Positions 24,873-35,458 are shown, counted from the first letter of the stretch. The stretch is 64,000 nucleotides of DNA from Paralithodes platypus (GCA_032716605.1 CM064512.1:27962640-28026639); one strand, 5' to 3'. Made by a program: numbers and translations. Notes: generated by a model not told the origin, from the sequence alone.

Positions 24873-25931
24873 TCAAACTGAGCAACCCTTTTTTCTCTCC
24901 CGTGTGTATCGTTGCTGCCTCGGAGTCTCTTCCTGCCCTACCTCCTCACTAGCTGTGACAGGTCCTGGGGCTTCTCCAGACTCCAACAATGGTGCCAATA
25001 CTGAGTTGCCAAGAAGAGCTGCTGGTACTAAACTCTTCAAACTGTTACCAACATTAGCCATCTTCTTCCAACCGTTCCTCCGTTGATCAGAAGACTGAGG
25101 AATAGGCTGTGACACTTTGGATGCAAGAGGTCTTGTAACAACGCACACCATAGGTTGTACTTGACATTTCTCTACCCACTCCTGTTCCTCCCTACTTACT
25201 TCGGCCGGCTTCTCGGCAACGACTAAGGGTGAAACCTCAGAAGTAGGCACCGCAAAGTCGTTGCCGAGAAGGAGGTCGACGCCCCCAACAGGCAAGTTCT
25301 CCACAATACCCACATCCAACTCTCGTGTCACACCATCCACCTCCAGTTCCATCCTGACCAACGGGTATGACTTGACAGCATTGATACCCTGCACCACAAC
25401 CACCCGTGCCGCGTTTATTGGTCTACCAGTAAAGATCTTCATTAAAGTCTGAGAGGCACCCGTGTCTCGCAACAGCTCAATTCCATGCTTCTTACCAGCC
25501 CACTTCACGCAGCCATGCCCTCGATGATCATAAAAGACATCGCGGACAGGGTTCGAGCCTTCCGGATTCTTCTCCACTGACTGTGTCCCAGCCTCTGACG
25601 TTATACCCCGGGCAAACTCAGACGACTTCGGGGACACCCCAATGTTGCGAGCCAAAGACACAACTGCATTAGGTAGCTTGCTTGGACAGGCTCTTGCAAA
25701 ATGCCCCTTCTCATGACAATGAAAACACTCTAACTCCCCCTTGGGCTTCCCTTGAGGTGGGGAAGGGCCCTGACCCTTCTTAAACGGGACGTTATTAGGT
25801 TTATGGTCAGACTTAGTATCGTTGCTCTTGTTGTAATGGTTACATGGTGTATCACCGACTCGGGGTGGGGGAGAGTGAAGTGTTGCGCCCCTTGTTACCT
25901 GCATCGTTCCGTTGTGCAGACCCGCACCCAC
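24873..25931 (-). CDS. Ty3-B zinc-knuckle and aspartic protease frame
   Basis: Open frame of 352 codons. It has a CCHC zinc knuckle (CFHCHEKGHFARAC) at residues about 69-82, which binds the genomic RNA. The retropepsin active site is LLRDTGASQTLM at about 153-164. LLLGNDFAVP near 220 fits the conserved C-terminal LLG motif of retropepsins. It overlaps the end of gag by 80 bp in a frame reached by a +1 shift, so it is expressed either by frameshifting or after an indel; I cannot tell which. The first methionines may not be real starts. The frame ends in a basic RYTRERKKG tail, beyond which integrase would be expected. Confidence 0.8.
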   Translation of the reverse strand: MGAGLHNGTMQVTRGATLHSPPPRVGDTPCNHYNKSNDTKSDHKPNNVPFKKGQGPSPPQGKPKGELECFHCHEKGHFARACPSKLPNAVVSLARNIGVSPKSSEFARGITSEAGTQSVEKNPEGSNPVRDVFYDHRGHGCVKWAGKKHGIELLRDTGASQTLMKIFTGRPINAARVVVVQGINAVKSYPLVRMELEVDGVTRELDVGIVENLPVGGVDLLLGNDFAVPTSEVSPLVVAEKPAEVSREEQEWVEKCQVQPMVCVVTRPLASKVSQPIPQSSDQRRNGWKKMANVGNSLKSLVPAALLGNSVLAPLLESGEAPGPVTASEEVGQEETPRQQRYTRERKKGCSV

Positions 25932-27183
25932 GAATCAGTGACATCCGAAGGTCAGCCATCGCAGCTGCCTCCTGAAGAGTTCTTGGGTTTTTCTCTTTAA
26001 GATTCAACGTCAGATCGCTGCCCGTACACTTAAAAACAATTTCTAGAAGCATCAGCTGTTTCAACTCCTCAAACGTCGATGCCTTCTCAGAACGCAGCCA
26101 GTTTCTAAATTCATCGGACAGATCCCGGGCATGCTCAAGAAAGGTGCACTCACGACCCTTCGTTACACCCCGGAACTTCAATCTGTACGTCTCTGGTTGT
26201 AACTCATATGCCCGCAGGACAGCCTCCTTCAATACCTCGTAATCGATGCAGGACTCCAAGGGCAACGCATCATATGCCTTGAGTCCTTTGCCAACCAATC
26301 TAGAGGAAACAAGGGCTGTCCACTTAACCTCGGGCCATTGGTGCTCCCGGCACTTCTTCTCGAAACGCATACAAAATTCAGTGACACCCGACTCATCAAA
26401 TACAGGGACCAACTTGAGCAGGTGCGATAACGACTGATCAAGACCTCGATTCCCAGAACCGAGACGCTGCCCTGTCGACTCCACCCTAGATTTCTTAAGA
26501 TCTATGTCTGCACAGTACTTCGTCTTTCTCTCTTCAGACTGAAGCTCAGCCTCACGTATGGCCTTTCTCTCCTCAGTCTCATATCTGGCCCTTCTCTCCT
26601 CAGCCTCAGTCTCATATCTGGCCCTTCTCTCCTCAGCCTGAATCTTAGCCATCTCAAACTCCCGCTGCTGCTGCTCAGATTCCCGCTTCTGCTGCAGCTG
26701 CATCTTAGCCATCTCAAGCTGGAAGAGCATATCTGCAGTTAAACCTTGAGGAGGAGATGCAACAATTGGAGACTCACCCAAGTGCAAACCACTCTGCCAG
26801 TGACTATCGGCCTGCGAGACCGTACCCGGCTCCGGAGCCCGAGGGGGCGCCATGGTAAGAGTCGAGTGGAATGGGGGCTGGGCCGAAGGTGCCCCAGATC
26901 CCGCTCCAACCGAAGCCCCACGCACCCCGCCGAGCACACAGGCCACCAGGTCACCTCTCGACATGCTGCTAGTGCCCACATGCCCCATGACCGAGGCCAA
27001 ACACTGGAGACCATACCGATCAATCCCCGACACCCGGTCAGCAGTAATAGGTATCTCCAGAAACTTCCTTGCATCCTCCTCACTAGCTATAACTCTAATG
27101 TCATCTAACAAAGCCCGCTGCTGCACCTCAGAGTCTGCTTCCCTTACTGTGTCCTCACTGTACATTGATCCGTCGTTCGACAT
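25852..27183 (-). CDS. Ty3-B gag (capsid) with SCAN-like domain, intact
   Basis: Intact frame of about 443 codons from the first ATG at 27183 (MSNDGSMYSEDT); upstream codons lack an ATG. Residues about 155-250 form a highly charged helical stretch with repeated EERRARYETE units, likely coiled coil. The capsid part follows, with VFDESGVTEFCMRFEKKC and the C-terminal YRLKFRGV, FRNWLRSEKASTFEELKQ and LMLLEIVF. That pattern resembles the SCAN domain, which is thought to derive from Gmr1-like gag. The protein would assemble the virus-like particle and package RNA. Its integrity in a pol-deleted element suggests recent activity in trans. Confidence 0.85.
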   Translation of the reverse strand: MSNDGSMYSEDTVREADSEVQQRALLDDIRVIASEEDARKFLEIPITADRVSGIDRYGLQCLASVMGHVGTSSMSRGDLVACVLGGVRGASVGAGSGAPSAQPPFHSTLTMAPPRAPEPGTVSQADSHWQSGLHLGESPIVASPPQGLTADMLFQLEMAKMQLQQKRESEQQQREFEMAKIQAEERRARYETEAEERRARYETEERKAIREAELQSEERKTKYCADIDLKKSRVESTGQRLGSGNRGLDQSLSHLLKLVPVFDESGVTEFCMRFEKKCREHQWPEVKWTALVSSRLVGKGLKAYDALPLESCIDYEVLKEAVLRAYELQPETYRLKFRGVTKGRECTFLEHARDLSDEFRNWLRSEKASTFEELKQLMLLEIVFKCTGSDLTLNLKEKNPRTLQEAAAMADLRMSLIRGCGSAQRNDAGNKGRNTSLSPTPSR

Positions 27184-27393
27184 AGTGTCCACCAAAAATT
27201 CTCAACGTTTATATAAACAAAAAATAGAAGTACCTAAACTCTTATGTAGCACTATTCACTCAAAAAATGCTTGAAGACTCTTAGGTGTTATACTACTTGC
27301 CAAAAAATGTCCACGTGTTCACTATATTCCTTTAAACAAAAACAAATGACCACAACACTCCTGCAATATTTCTCTAAGTTCACAAAATCCTAA

Positions 27394-27405
27394 GCAAGGT
27401 CGCCA
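27394..27405 (-). promoter_or_regulatory. Ty3-B primer binding site
   Basis: TGGCGACCTTGC on the minus strand, 2 nt inside the 5' LTR. Ty3-C has a near-identical TGGCGACTTTGC. The tRNA primer was not identified. Confidence 0.7.
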
Positions 27406-27407
27406 TT

Positions 27408-29224
27408 TGTTACGACCGGGGCTCGTATAAAACAAGGGCTCTTAATAATTGGACTAGGAAAGCACACAGCCACAACGGTAACACTAGATCCAACCCCTGA
27501 ACTTATAATGCCGGCGCACAAAAACACCTATACCCTCCAGAGTTAAATCTGCGATAACGGGGTATCCTATAACTCAGTATAAGTGCACTACTACTACAGG
27601 CTGATGATCTCTAATACAGCCTGATCACAACAACATACAATTACGGTAATAAGGTATACTAGGAAAAGATAGAGATCTTAATTAAATCACTGCAATGATT
27701 TAATGCAAACTAGAAGAAGGTATATTTAAAGTTTCTCTAAACAATAATGAACTGTCACTCCTATACTAAAGAAAGTGAACGAAAGTCCCAAAGCATCGAG
27801 CAGGAATCTTCTGAAGAAAGTCTGATGCTGGGGTAAGATGATCGTATCGGATTTTGAACTGTAGTATAAAGCAGGAACAGGATATGACAATTGTAAGGAC
27901 ATATAGGGTTAACTGGCACGGGAATAATAACTGCGCAATAGTAGGAACTCAAACAGCAAAAGAAGTACTTCCTCATCAACGAAACAGCCTACTAGGGTTG
28001 TGCAACTCAACAACAACCTAGACTAATAAATGCCGTGAATAATAATGCATACATAACAGAAAGAGTTTATAATCTAAATCTGGTGTCTGCTAGGCGAATA
28101 AAGTCTAGCTGGGATGTAGTAGGCTAGGAAACAATGGCTGAGCAAGCGGCTCGTAGCCTAGCGAAGTCCTTAAGGCTGTGCGGCCAAATTATGTTAATTG
28201 ACGGGGTGCTCTCTTGAGAGATCCAGATCGCTAGTATCTGGTTCTCTCCTGGCGACCCTCTCAAAGTCAAAGCAAACGAGTTAGCACAGTGTTGGGTGGC
28301 AGAGGCAAAAGCCCTCACTCGCAACACAGTGCTAAACTCACAAGGTACACAGTCAGAAAGACCACCTAGGCTTCCCACGTCTCCGTTGCGATTGTACAGG
28401 TTCAACAAAACCTAGTACACATGGAAATCACAACACCAGTAGCCTTATCCCAGTCTAGCATTAAATCCCCCAGCAGACCACCAAGATACAGGAAGGGAGA
28501 CACCGTGAGTGTGTCAACCTCTACAGACAAAATTGGTAACCCTTCCAAAATGCCTAACTAAACATGTGTTATCTGAGAGCTTCAGCATATAATACGATGG
28601 CCGATATATGAAATCGTGCAGAACCAAAGGGAAGTTATGATATTAAATAGAGTAGAAGAATGAGAGGTAAGAAGTTGAGAGAGAGAGAAAGTGCTCTATA
28701 GGTAGAAGTCGGGAGACAGGGGGGCAAGGGACATGTGAAGGGTATGCTAGTCAGGAAAGCTCTGAGGATGGAACTCCTCGGGATCCCTCCAGGATTACAC
28801 ACAAAGGCATGGTGGTCAGCCAATCACAGGCTGCCACGTCACCAGGCAGCAGGGCTGCAGAAGGCGCCAGGAACCACCAGCCAATCAAGAGGTGCGAGAC
28901 GGCACGCGCGCGAGCCTACAAAGCGAGGGGGGAGGCAGCACATGTATACGCACGCACACACCACCACCCCACTGCCCATATTATTCTCTCTCCTTAACTA
29001 TACACAATGCATCCTATGTTCAACTCATGATATAAAATGCTTCCCGTTGTCACAGACGAAAATAAAGACCTCCACGGGACTGTCTGTAACAACACGAACA
29101 CTATGAAAGAAAGAACAACATTGTAGATAGACTGTAACCAAATACCTTGCCCCGGCGAGTGCTAGCGAGTGGCCAAGCGAGCGGCTGAGCCCATGTGGCG
29201 TTCTGCTGAGCTGCAGGCGTCACA
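27408..29224 (-). repeat. Ty3-B 5' LTR (1817 bp)
   Basis: Same length and ends as the 3' LTR at 21048-22864, TGTTACG...GTCACA, followed by the AGAG target duplication. Confidence 0.95.
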
Positions 29225-30492
29225 AGAGGGAAACAGTTGTTTAGTTGCCAAATAGATTAAAGATTAAAAGAGTAAAAGTAAAGAGGGGAGGGAAAGAATA
29301 CTTTTGCTAATAAATGAGGCAACCAGTAAGTTAAAGAGGGAAACAGTTGTTCAGTTGCCTAATAGATTAGCTATAGCTAGGGATGGACACTAGTCCCTAT
29401 GAATAATTTATTAAGTTGTGTAAAAAGGAAACTGTGAAGAAGGACACTAGTCCAATGAGAGTTGCGTTATTATTAAGTCTAAAAGATTTATTCCGTGTAT
29501 GCGTCTGAGGCACGGTTCATCTTTTGTTAGTACGATAATTGATTAAGGTGAAGGGTAACCTAGCGTGTTGGTAACAGGGTTACTAGAGGGTAAATTCAGA
29601 AGATGTAATTGAGATAAAGATTGTAAACCTAATTGTGAAGTAACTGGGTGGCGGAACCCAATAGGGTTATTGAGGTAAAGATTATAAATCTATATTGTGA
29701 AGTAACTGGGTGACAGAACCCAATAGTGTCATTGAGATAAATAATGTAAACCTATATTGTGAAGTAACGGGGTGACGGAACCCAATAGTATTATTGAGAT
29801 AAAGATTGTAAACCTAATTGTGAAATAACTGGGTGGCGGGACCCAATAGTGTTATTGAGGTAAAGATTTTAAACCTAGATTGTGAAGTAACTGGGTGGCG
29901 GAACCCATATTATACGTGAGAGAGACCTGTAATCTCATTCGGTAATTTGTATGATGTTATGTCATTGTGGAGGTACTTGTGTAGTAACGACGGTTGTGTC
30001 AGAGGAATAAATAGATTCTATGTATTGAGGAGATAGATTATACAGTATACATTATAGCCTTGGGATTGGGAAAAGGCTCAGTAAACGTGGGAAAACTTAA
30101 AGAGTAGAGGAACGAATATAACTTTTGTTTTAGTTAGGCAAAGAGCATATGGTTCATTAAGCCCTGGTCTAAATAAAAGACACAGCAGGGTTTTGACTTA
30201 CTTATTTAGGATTAATAACTAATAACGGGTCGTAGGATTGAAGCCGACTTGAGTCAATACCTGAATAGCGGGGATTCAGTTAGGGAGCAACGGGAACTCT
30301 AGGGGCCCAAAGTACAACCTAGCATGAATCGACGTAATATTCAAACTGTGTCTTGAACTCATCTCAGCCCGAGCCAAGAACCTATTATTAGGGTAGTTAG
30401 GAAGTCTGTTAAATAAAATATACGAACTTCTAAATGACTGTCGAATTATCACCCGTAGTAGTAGCATAAAAGATTTAGAATTAAATACTACA
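29225..30492 (+). repeat. Ty3-A 5' LTR, right part
   Basis: Continues the 5' LTR after Ty3-B and ends ATACTACA. It aligns with 3' LTR bases about 36350-37611. Confidence 0.9.
29605..29907 (+). repeat. Minisatellite (61-62 bp unit, about 5 copies) in the Ty3-A 5' LTR
   Basis: The unit start TAACTGGGTGGCGGAACCCA recurs at 29641, 29703, 29765, 29826 and 29888, with TTGAGATAAAGATTGTAAACC between. The same array is in the 3' LTR. Confidence 0.9.
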
Positions 30493-30495
30493 TTT

Positions 30496-30513
30496 TGGTG
30501 GCAAGCGGAGGGA
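30496..30513 (+). promoter_or_regulatory. Ty3-A primer binding site
   Basis: TGGTGGCAAGCGGAGGGA begins 3 nt after the 5' LTR end, the normal position for tRNA priming of minus-strand DNA. Confidence 0.7.
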
Positions 30514-30562
30514 TTCGATAAATCATTTGGATTGAGTATAAATATCTAACAGAACAGATAGG

Positions 30563-31342
30563 ATGACGGGCGTGTTACCATTCAGATTATGGGAAGAGGG
30601 GAAGGAAGAAATCGAGCATTGGATTTAGCAGTTAGAATGTCAGTTCACATTACTTGACGTAGGGGAAAATGGGAAGAAAATCGCCTATGGAAAGGCACAC
30701 TTAGGTAAGGCCCTGAATGATGTGAGAGTACGTCTGGAAGGACTAGCATCGTGGGCTGAAGTCAAGAGCGCCTTAATCGAAGAATTTGGCCGAGAGACTT
30801 CCACCAGAAAAGCCAGAGACAAACTGAAGAGTTTGAAACTTGATGGCCAAAATGTGAGAGCCCTGAGGAGGGAAATCACTAAGAATGTGAAACTAGCGTA
30901 TCCCCATATGAACCAAGAGAGCCAGGAAACTGAGATCAGTGAGATCATGATCCAAGCCTGCCTGGTAGAAGTTAGGAAACACTGCATCATTCATGAGGTT
31001 AACACTACCAAGGAATTAATGGAGGTCATTAAAAAGATTCTGGAGGCTAGAGAAGTGAAAGAGGAAAAACAAAAAGGGGAAGAGGAGAATCCAAAGAAAG
31101 GGTATCCGAAAGCACTGATTCGATGCTTCACTTGTAGACAGACCGGACACCTAGCTAGGAACTGTACCAACCGTCCACAAGCCCCAACCCCTAGATTTGA
31201 CCCCAGACTTGCACTCCCAAACGATCGACCTCTACCCAGGGGAACCGTTCCGGACCGGAGAGGAATGCTTCCGGTAGAATACCGGGAGACAGAAAACCAG
31301 CCAAGAGTTACAATGCCGGAAGAGAGAGAAAATTTTCAGTGA
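30563..31342 (+). pseudogene. Ty3-A gag, one in-frame stop
   Basis: The frame opens at ATG 30563 (MTGVLPFRLWEEG) and ends at TGA 31340-31342, about 259 codons. A TAG at 30626-30628 interrupts it. The capsid-like part includes ARDKLKSLKL and CIIHEVNTTKE. A CCHC zinc knuckle, CFTCRQTGHLARNC, lies near 31128-31169. A Pro/Arg-rich tail follows. Gag would form the particle shell and bind RNA. The end overlaps the protease frame by 4 bp, with a slippery heptamer just upstream. Confidence 0.82.
31330..31336 (+). promoter_or_regulatory. Candidate -1 ribosomal frameshift heptamer
   Basis: In the gag frame the codons read GAA AAT TTT CAG TGA, giving A AAT TTT, which fits X XXY YYZ. A -1 slip leads directly into the protease frame and bypasses the gag stop at 31340-31342. 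No downstream structure was tested. Confidence 0.6.
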
Positions 31343-31788
31343 AACCTCACATAGAAGGGCGGTATAGTGAGGTCAATATCTTAGAGAGACAAGCGCCTTG
31401 TGAAACTGTAGTCATAAATGGGAAAGCCGCGAACATGTTGATTGATACGGGGGCACACCGAAGTTGTCTCCTGGATAATTTCGTAAGACAAAATCAGCGA
31501 GAAATGGGCCCATTAAATCAAACCAGTATTCAGTTGTCAGGAGCCGGGGGTCAACCGCTGACAATCCTAGGAAAAACTAACGTGACGGTAGTGCAGTGGA
31601 AGGGAATTACCTTCACCACCGATTTTTGTGTTTTATCGGGAAAACCCAGTAGTGGAGTCGATGGGTATCTGGGAATAAATCTCATGAGTCAGTTGGGAGT
31701 AACTATTCAGTGTGGACCGAAAGACACAATGACTAATCTCCAACATCAAATAGTAGCTAATAACAGGAAAATGATCTATTCCTCCTAG
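31339..31788 (+). CDS. Ty3-A protease domain
   Basis: Open frame of about 150 codons reached from gag by a -1 shift. The retropepsin active site is MLIDTGAHRSCLL near 31435-31473. LSGAGGQPLTILG is flap-like and GYLGINLMSQLGV is the C-terminal motif. As an aspartic protease it would cleave the Gag-Pol polyprotein inside particles. The frame stops at TAG 31786-31788, and RT continues in another frame from about 31799, so the pol polyprotein is broken in this copy. Confidence 0.8.
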   Translation: MKPHIEGRYSEVNILERQAPCETVVINGKAANMLIDTGAHRSCLLDNFVRQNQREMGPLNQTSIQLSGAGGQPLTILGKTNVTVVQWKGITFTTDFCVLSGKPSSGVDGYLGINLMSQLGVTIQCGPKDTMTNLQHQIVANNRKMIYSS

Positions 31789-31798
31789 ATCTTGGAAA

Positions 31799-33420
31799 AT
31801 GATAGAGATTCCCCCAAACCCAGGCATGACTCCCGGGATTTTTGAACCCGATGCACAGAATGGGGTAAGAATATCTCCCACCTTCATTACTGCTGACCAG
31901 AGGAAACTAGTTTTAGCTAATTTTGGTGATGACACGATTAGTTATCATAAAGGGAAACTGTTAGGACAAGTCACACCCGCTCAACCTGCTACTGTTGGAA
32001 CTGACGGACCCGTGAACTTACCTGAGATCCCGAAGAAATTAACCTCAAGTCAAGCCAGTACCTTACATGAATTGCTCTGGATGTACCGGGATGTGTTTGC
32101 TCAAAACGAAGGGGACCACGGATCGGCTCATACCCGACACACCCATGAGATACACACGCAAGGGCCTCCTATTAGACAACCCTACCGACGACAATACCCT
32201 ATTATGAGACAAAAAGAAAAGGAACAAGTTGAAGACATGATTAAACAGGGGATAGTAGTGGAATCATACAGTCCGTGGTCATCTCCGGTAGTCCTAGTAA
32301 AAAAGAAAGACTGGGTCTACTCGGTTCTGTGTAGATTATCGGAAATTAAACGATGTCATCATCAAAGACGCGCAGCCCCTACCTTGTATTGATGACTCGT
32401 TAGAATCCCTCAATGGGTCGACCTGGTTCTCTACCTTAGATCTCCAGAGTGGATACTGGCAAGTACCAGTTAGGGCCGAGGATTAAGAGAAAACTGCATT
32501 TGCCACGAGCGAGGGAAAACTTTACCAGTTTACTGTCTTGCCGTTTGGAGTTTGCAATGGCCCCGCCAGTTTCACTAGAGTCATGGACGAAGTATTGAGG
32601 GGATTGACCTGGAAAACTTGTTTGGCGTACTTAGATGATATCATAATCTTTTCCGCTAGTTGGGAACGGATTCCGAGAAGTGTTAGAAAGAATCAGGGGG
32701 CAGGACTTAAACTGAAATCTTCAAAGTGCCAATTAGGGGCCTGTGAGGTGACCCATCTAGGGCATGTGGTTTCCGGTAAAGGTATTCAACCGGACCCACA
32801 TAAAGTGAGATCTATTGCCGAAATCTCACCTCCATCCTCTGTCAAAGAGATTCGAGCGTTTCTGGGAATGGCCTCCTACTATCAAAGGTTCATACCTAAC
32901 TTTTCTAAGATTGCTCGCCCCATGACTCAGAGATTAGAAAAAGGAAGGAGGTTCAACTGGGATCAGAGTTGTCAGGTAGCTTTTGATCACTTGAAGCAAA
33001 AATTTACCTCGAACCCCGTAGTTTGTCATCCGGATTTCACCAAGCCATTTCAACTATACACCAATGCTTCTGGTAAAGGGCTCGGAGCCGTTCTGGCCCA
33101 GAAAGTGGACGGAAAGGAAAGCATAGTGGCCTGTGCTAGCCGAACACTGAATAAGGGCGAAAATAATTATAGCGTTACGAAAAAAGGAATGTCCAGCTCT
33201 AGTGTGGGCTGTACAATATTTCCGTCCATACCTAGCCGGGGTCCACTTTGAAGTTATTACGGACCACCATAGCTTACAATGGCTCCGAAAAATGAAAACG
33301 GAAGACGGACTATTTGTCAGGTGGAAGGGGATTTTGGAAGAATACTCGTTTGAAGTTAGACATTGACCCGGTAAATTACACACTAATGCCGATGGCTTGT
33401 CTCGACTACCGGTAGCACCC
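31799..33420 (+). pseudogene. Ty3-A reverse transcriptase and RNase H, frameshifted
   Basis: The N-terminal RT part (31799-32310) has RQPYRRQYPIMRQKEKEQVE and [15 protein letters not shown] frameshift near 32315 disrupts [14 protein letters not shown] sequence. A further stop, TAA at about 32484-32486, precedes KTAFAT. The palm follows from 32538 with LPFGVCNGPASF and CLAYLDDIIIFS (about 32614-32649), then GHVVSGKGI and FLGMASYYQRFIPNFSKIA. RNase H-like LYTNASGKGLGAVLAQ and YSVTKKGM follow, with another frame loss near 33200. The last motif is TNADGLSRLP near 33384. Order PR-RT-RH-IN is the standard Ty3/Gypsy order, unlike the two minus-strand neighbours. Confidence 0.85.
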
Positions 33421-33539
33421 GTTCAACCCACTGCACCCCACGGGGAAAAACATGATCCTAGACCTCGTAATAAAGTAAAGTTTTCGGAGGGAGCCTGGAG
33501 GAATTCTCAAGATCGGGTCGTACTTGATTATTCAGAGGT

Positions 33540-34697
33540 CAAACACATGATCCAAATCCTCCACAGATAAAAGGGAAGGGGGGCTCATTTGGGGCAGTCT
33601 AGGGTTCTCCAACAATTCAATGAAAGGTACTCGACCAAGAGGGCCGATCAGATTGTTAAAGAAGTCGTTCAAAATTGTTTGGGATGCCAGAGGGGCAAAG
33701 ATGGAAGGGACCTAGACAGTTGCCCGGACATATTACCGCTGGTACACCCTGGGCCAAATTATCGGTGGATATTATGGGACCTCTGCCCAGACAGACAAAC
33801 AAAAGGTACATCTTGACCTGTGTCGACGTTTTCTCTAAATACACGGTCGCTTGCGCTATCCCGGGCAAGAAAGCTGAAACGGTGGCCAAGGTTATCCTGG
33901 AAAAGATAAGTTTTGTGTATGAAACCCCTGGAGGTATTCTGAGTGACAGGGGAAAGGAATTCAATAATGAGATCTGGCAACACTTGGGAGAAACCTTGGG
34001 GTATCAGATACAGCACACCTCCCCGTATTACCCTCAGGGAAATGCTGTCTGTGAAAGGAATCACAGGGTGTTAGCCAACTGCATCCGGGCTAGTCTGAGC
34101 TCACAAGGGGAGAGAATCGCCCGGGGTTGGCCGGAGCTTTTGCCTGAAATTGTCTGGGGAATGAATACCACGGTCTGTAGGACTACGGGGTATTCTCCCT
34201 ATGAGATTATCTTTGGCAACATACCGAAATTGCCTCAAGAACGATTATTGCCCTACCCCCGTCCCTCCACGCAGTATTCCCAACCCGGAAAATACTGGAA
34301 GGAACAAGGGGAGCGACGACAGCAAGTGCATGATCATATCGTTCAGCAACAACCTAAGAAAGTCTCTCTAAATAATCCTTATCACCAGGGGGAGTATATT
34401 TTGGTCAAGAGACATGACCCCACCCGAGCTGGTAAACTGGAGGAGAAATACGAGGGTCCGTTCAGGGTTGTAGAGACAAACGGGCCCTATCAAGTGTTAT
34501 ACTTACATTATGGAGATGTCGTGTCAGTTACTCATATTCGTCATACCAAACGATATGAGGGTAATGTTCCCCCAGAAACGAGCGAGTGGAGTAGCGAGGA
34601 AGGGAGCGAAGAGGAAATGGAATCCAGGGTCGACGATCCTGATACTTCCTCGGCTCGACCCAACGTTAGAGCCCTACTCCGACTCGAGACTACCTAG
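33540..34697 (+). CDS. Ty3-A integrase
   Basis: The zinc-binding region is partial and frame-broken (CLGCQRGK near 33680 is its CxxC end). From 33675 a continuous 340-codon frame carries the catalytic core: D in SVDIMGPLP (about 33757), D in GGILSDRGKEF (about 33930) and E in CERNHRVLANC (about 34052), the DDE set of retroviral-type integrases. SYSPYEIIFGN-like text and a C-terminal domain with EYILVKRHDPTRAGKLEEKYEG-like residues follow, ending in an acidic tail. It would insert the cDNA into the genome. No chromodomain was recognised. Confidence 0.82.
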
Positions 34698-35182
34698 AAG
34701 ATTCTCCACTTTGGTGGTCACTTAGTCAAAAGAATCGAAAGGGTCTCCCTGAGGTTGAGTCAGAAGGAGAACTAGGAAGCGAAGAGATCGTATCTAGTGA
34801 TGAAGACGATTTTTATGAGCATACTGAGGAGGGAAAGTCTACGGTCCCAGACAGCGAAGTTTCAGTTTGCCCGAGAGATTTAAACAGGACTTTAAGTAGT
34901 GAGGCAGAGTGTCCTCGAGACGAGATAGAACCGCGAGGCGTATCTTTTGACGATAACCGGATAAACGGTTCTCCCACAGCTAAAGTAAAAGAATCCAAAG
35001 AAACCCCTTTGCTTAACGTTCCGGAGAAGACTCCCGCGAGGGCACCCAAGTTTACGGACCCCACCGAAATTCTCACTCGTAGTGGTAGGATTAGCCACCC
35101 ACCAATCAGGTACCCGGACGAGGCTATAAATAGGACCCCCGGGGCACGTGCCTGTCAGATGGAAGGCATGGTGCCTTCCATC
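34698..35182 (+). pseudogene. Ty3-A pol C-terminal acidic tail, out of frame
   Basis: After the stop at 34697 another frame, starting near 34718, continues with SEEIVSSDEDDFYEHTEEG, an Asp/Glu/Ser-rich tail, and ends LTRSGRISHPPIRYPDEA before a stop near 35182. The RSGR..PP.RY pattern is common at the very end of such polyproteins. I infer it was once fused to integrase. Confidence 0.6.
35101..35132 (+). promoter_or_regulatory. Promoter-like CCAAT and TATA pair inside Ty3-A, before the 3' LTR
   Basis: CCAATCAGG at 35102 and TATAAATA at 35125-35132 lie about 340 bp before the 3' LTR and immediately upstream of a perfect hairpin. The same bases encode the pol tail (YPDEAINR), so this may be coincidence. 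Confidence 0.4.
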
Positions 35183-35190
35183 TGACAGGC
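35150..35190 (+). repeat. Perfect hairpin, 19-bp arms, 3-nt loop
   Basis: GCCTGTCAGATGGAAGGCA, then TGG, then the exact reverse complement. It would make a very stable RNA hairpin in the retrotransposon transcript. It starts about 18 bp after the TATAAATA box. Confidence 0.9.
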
Positions 35191-35458
35191 CTCTACCCTC
35201 TGACCCTCAGTACCGACTCCGTCGACTGGTAGCAATAGTCGACGGGCAAGGGCAAAGAATTAATACCACTCGAGCTCTCAAGCAGTTTCTCCACCAGCCA
35301 GGGGAGGTTTTAATAGCCAAACCTATTTTGGGAAATCAGAATCCTGCACTCCAGTTACATAAATGTCTCTGTGAGCATAGTGGACTGGTTGAATGGCAGC
35401 CGGAGGGCATAAATTTTAGGGGAACAGTATTGCGGCGATCAGGAGCTCGCCTAACTTC

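Larger units (their letters stand above)
21048..29224 (-). mobile_element. Ty3-B: young, non-autonomous Gmr1-like Ty3/Gypsy element nested in Ty3-A
   Basis: Two 1817-bp LTRs starting TGTTACGACCGGGG and ending GTCACA, with AGAG on both flanks (21044-21047 and 29225-29228). The uninterrupted paralogue near 36343 (GGCAACCAAAGAGGGAAAC) shows the empty site. Internal order on the minus strand: primer site, gag, zinc knuckle and protease, integrase C-terminal remnant, RT remnants, RNase H end, polypurine tract. Gag and protease are open; RT, RNase H and integrase cores are missing or broken. Confidence 0.9.

Noticed and set aside
25852..25931. Programmed frameshift between Ty3-B gag and protease
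   Set aside because: The overlap needs a +1 shift and I see no recognised +1 signal; an indel is equally likely, so it is not listed as a site.
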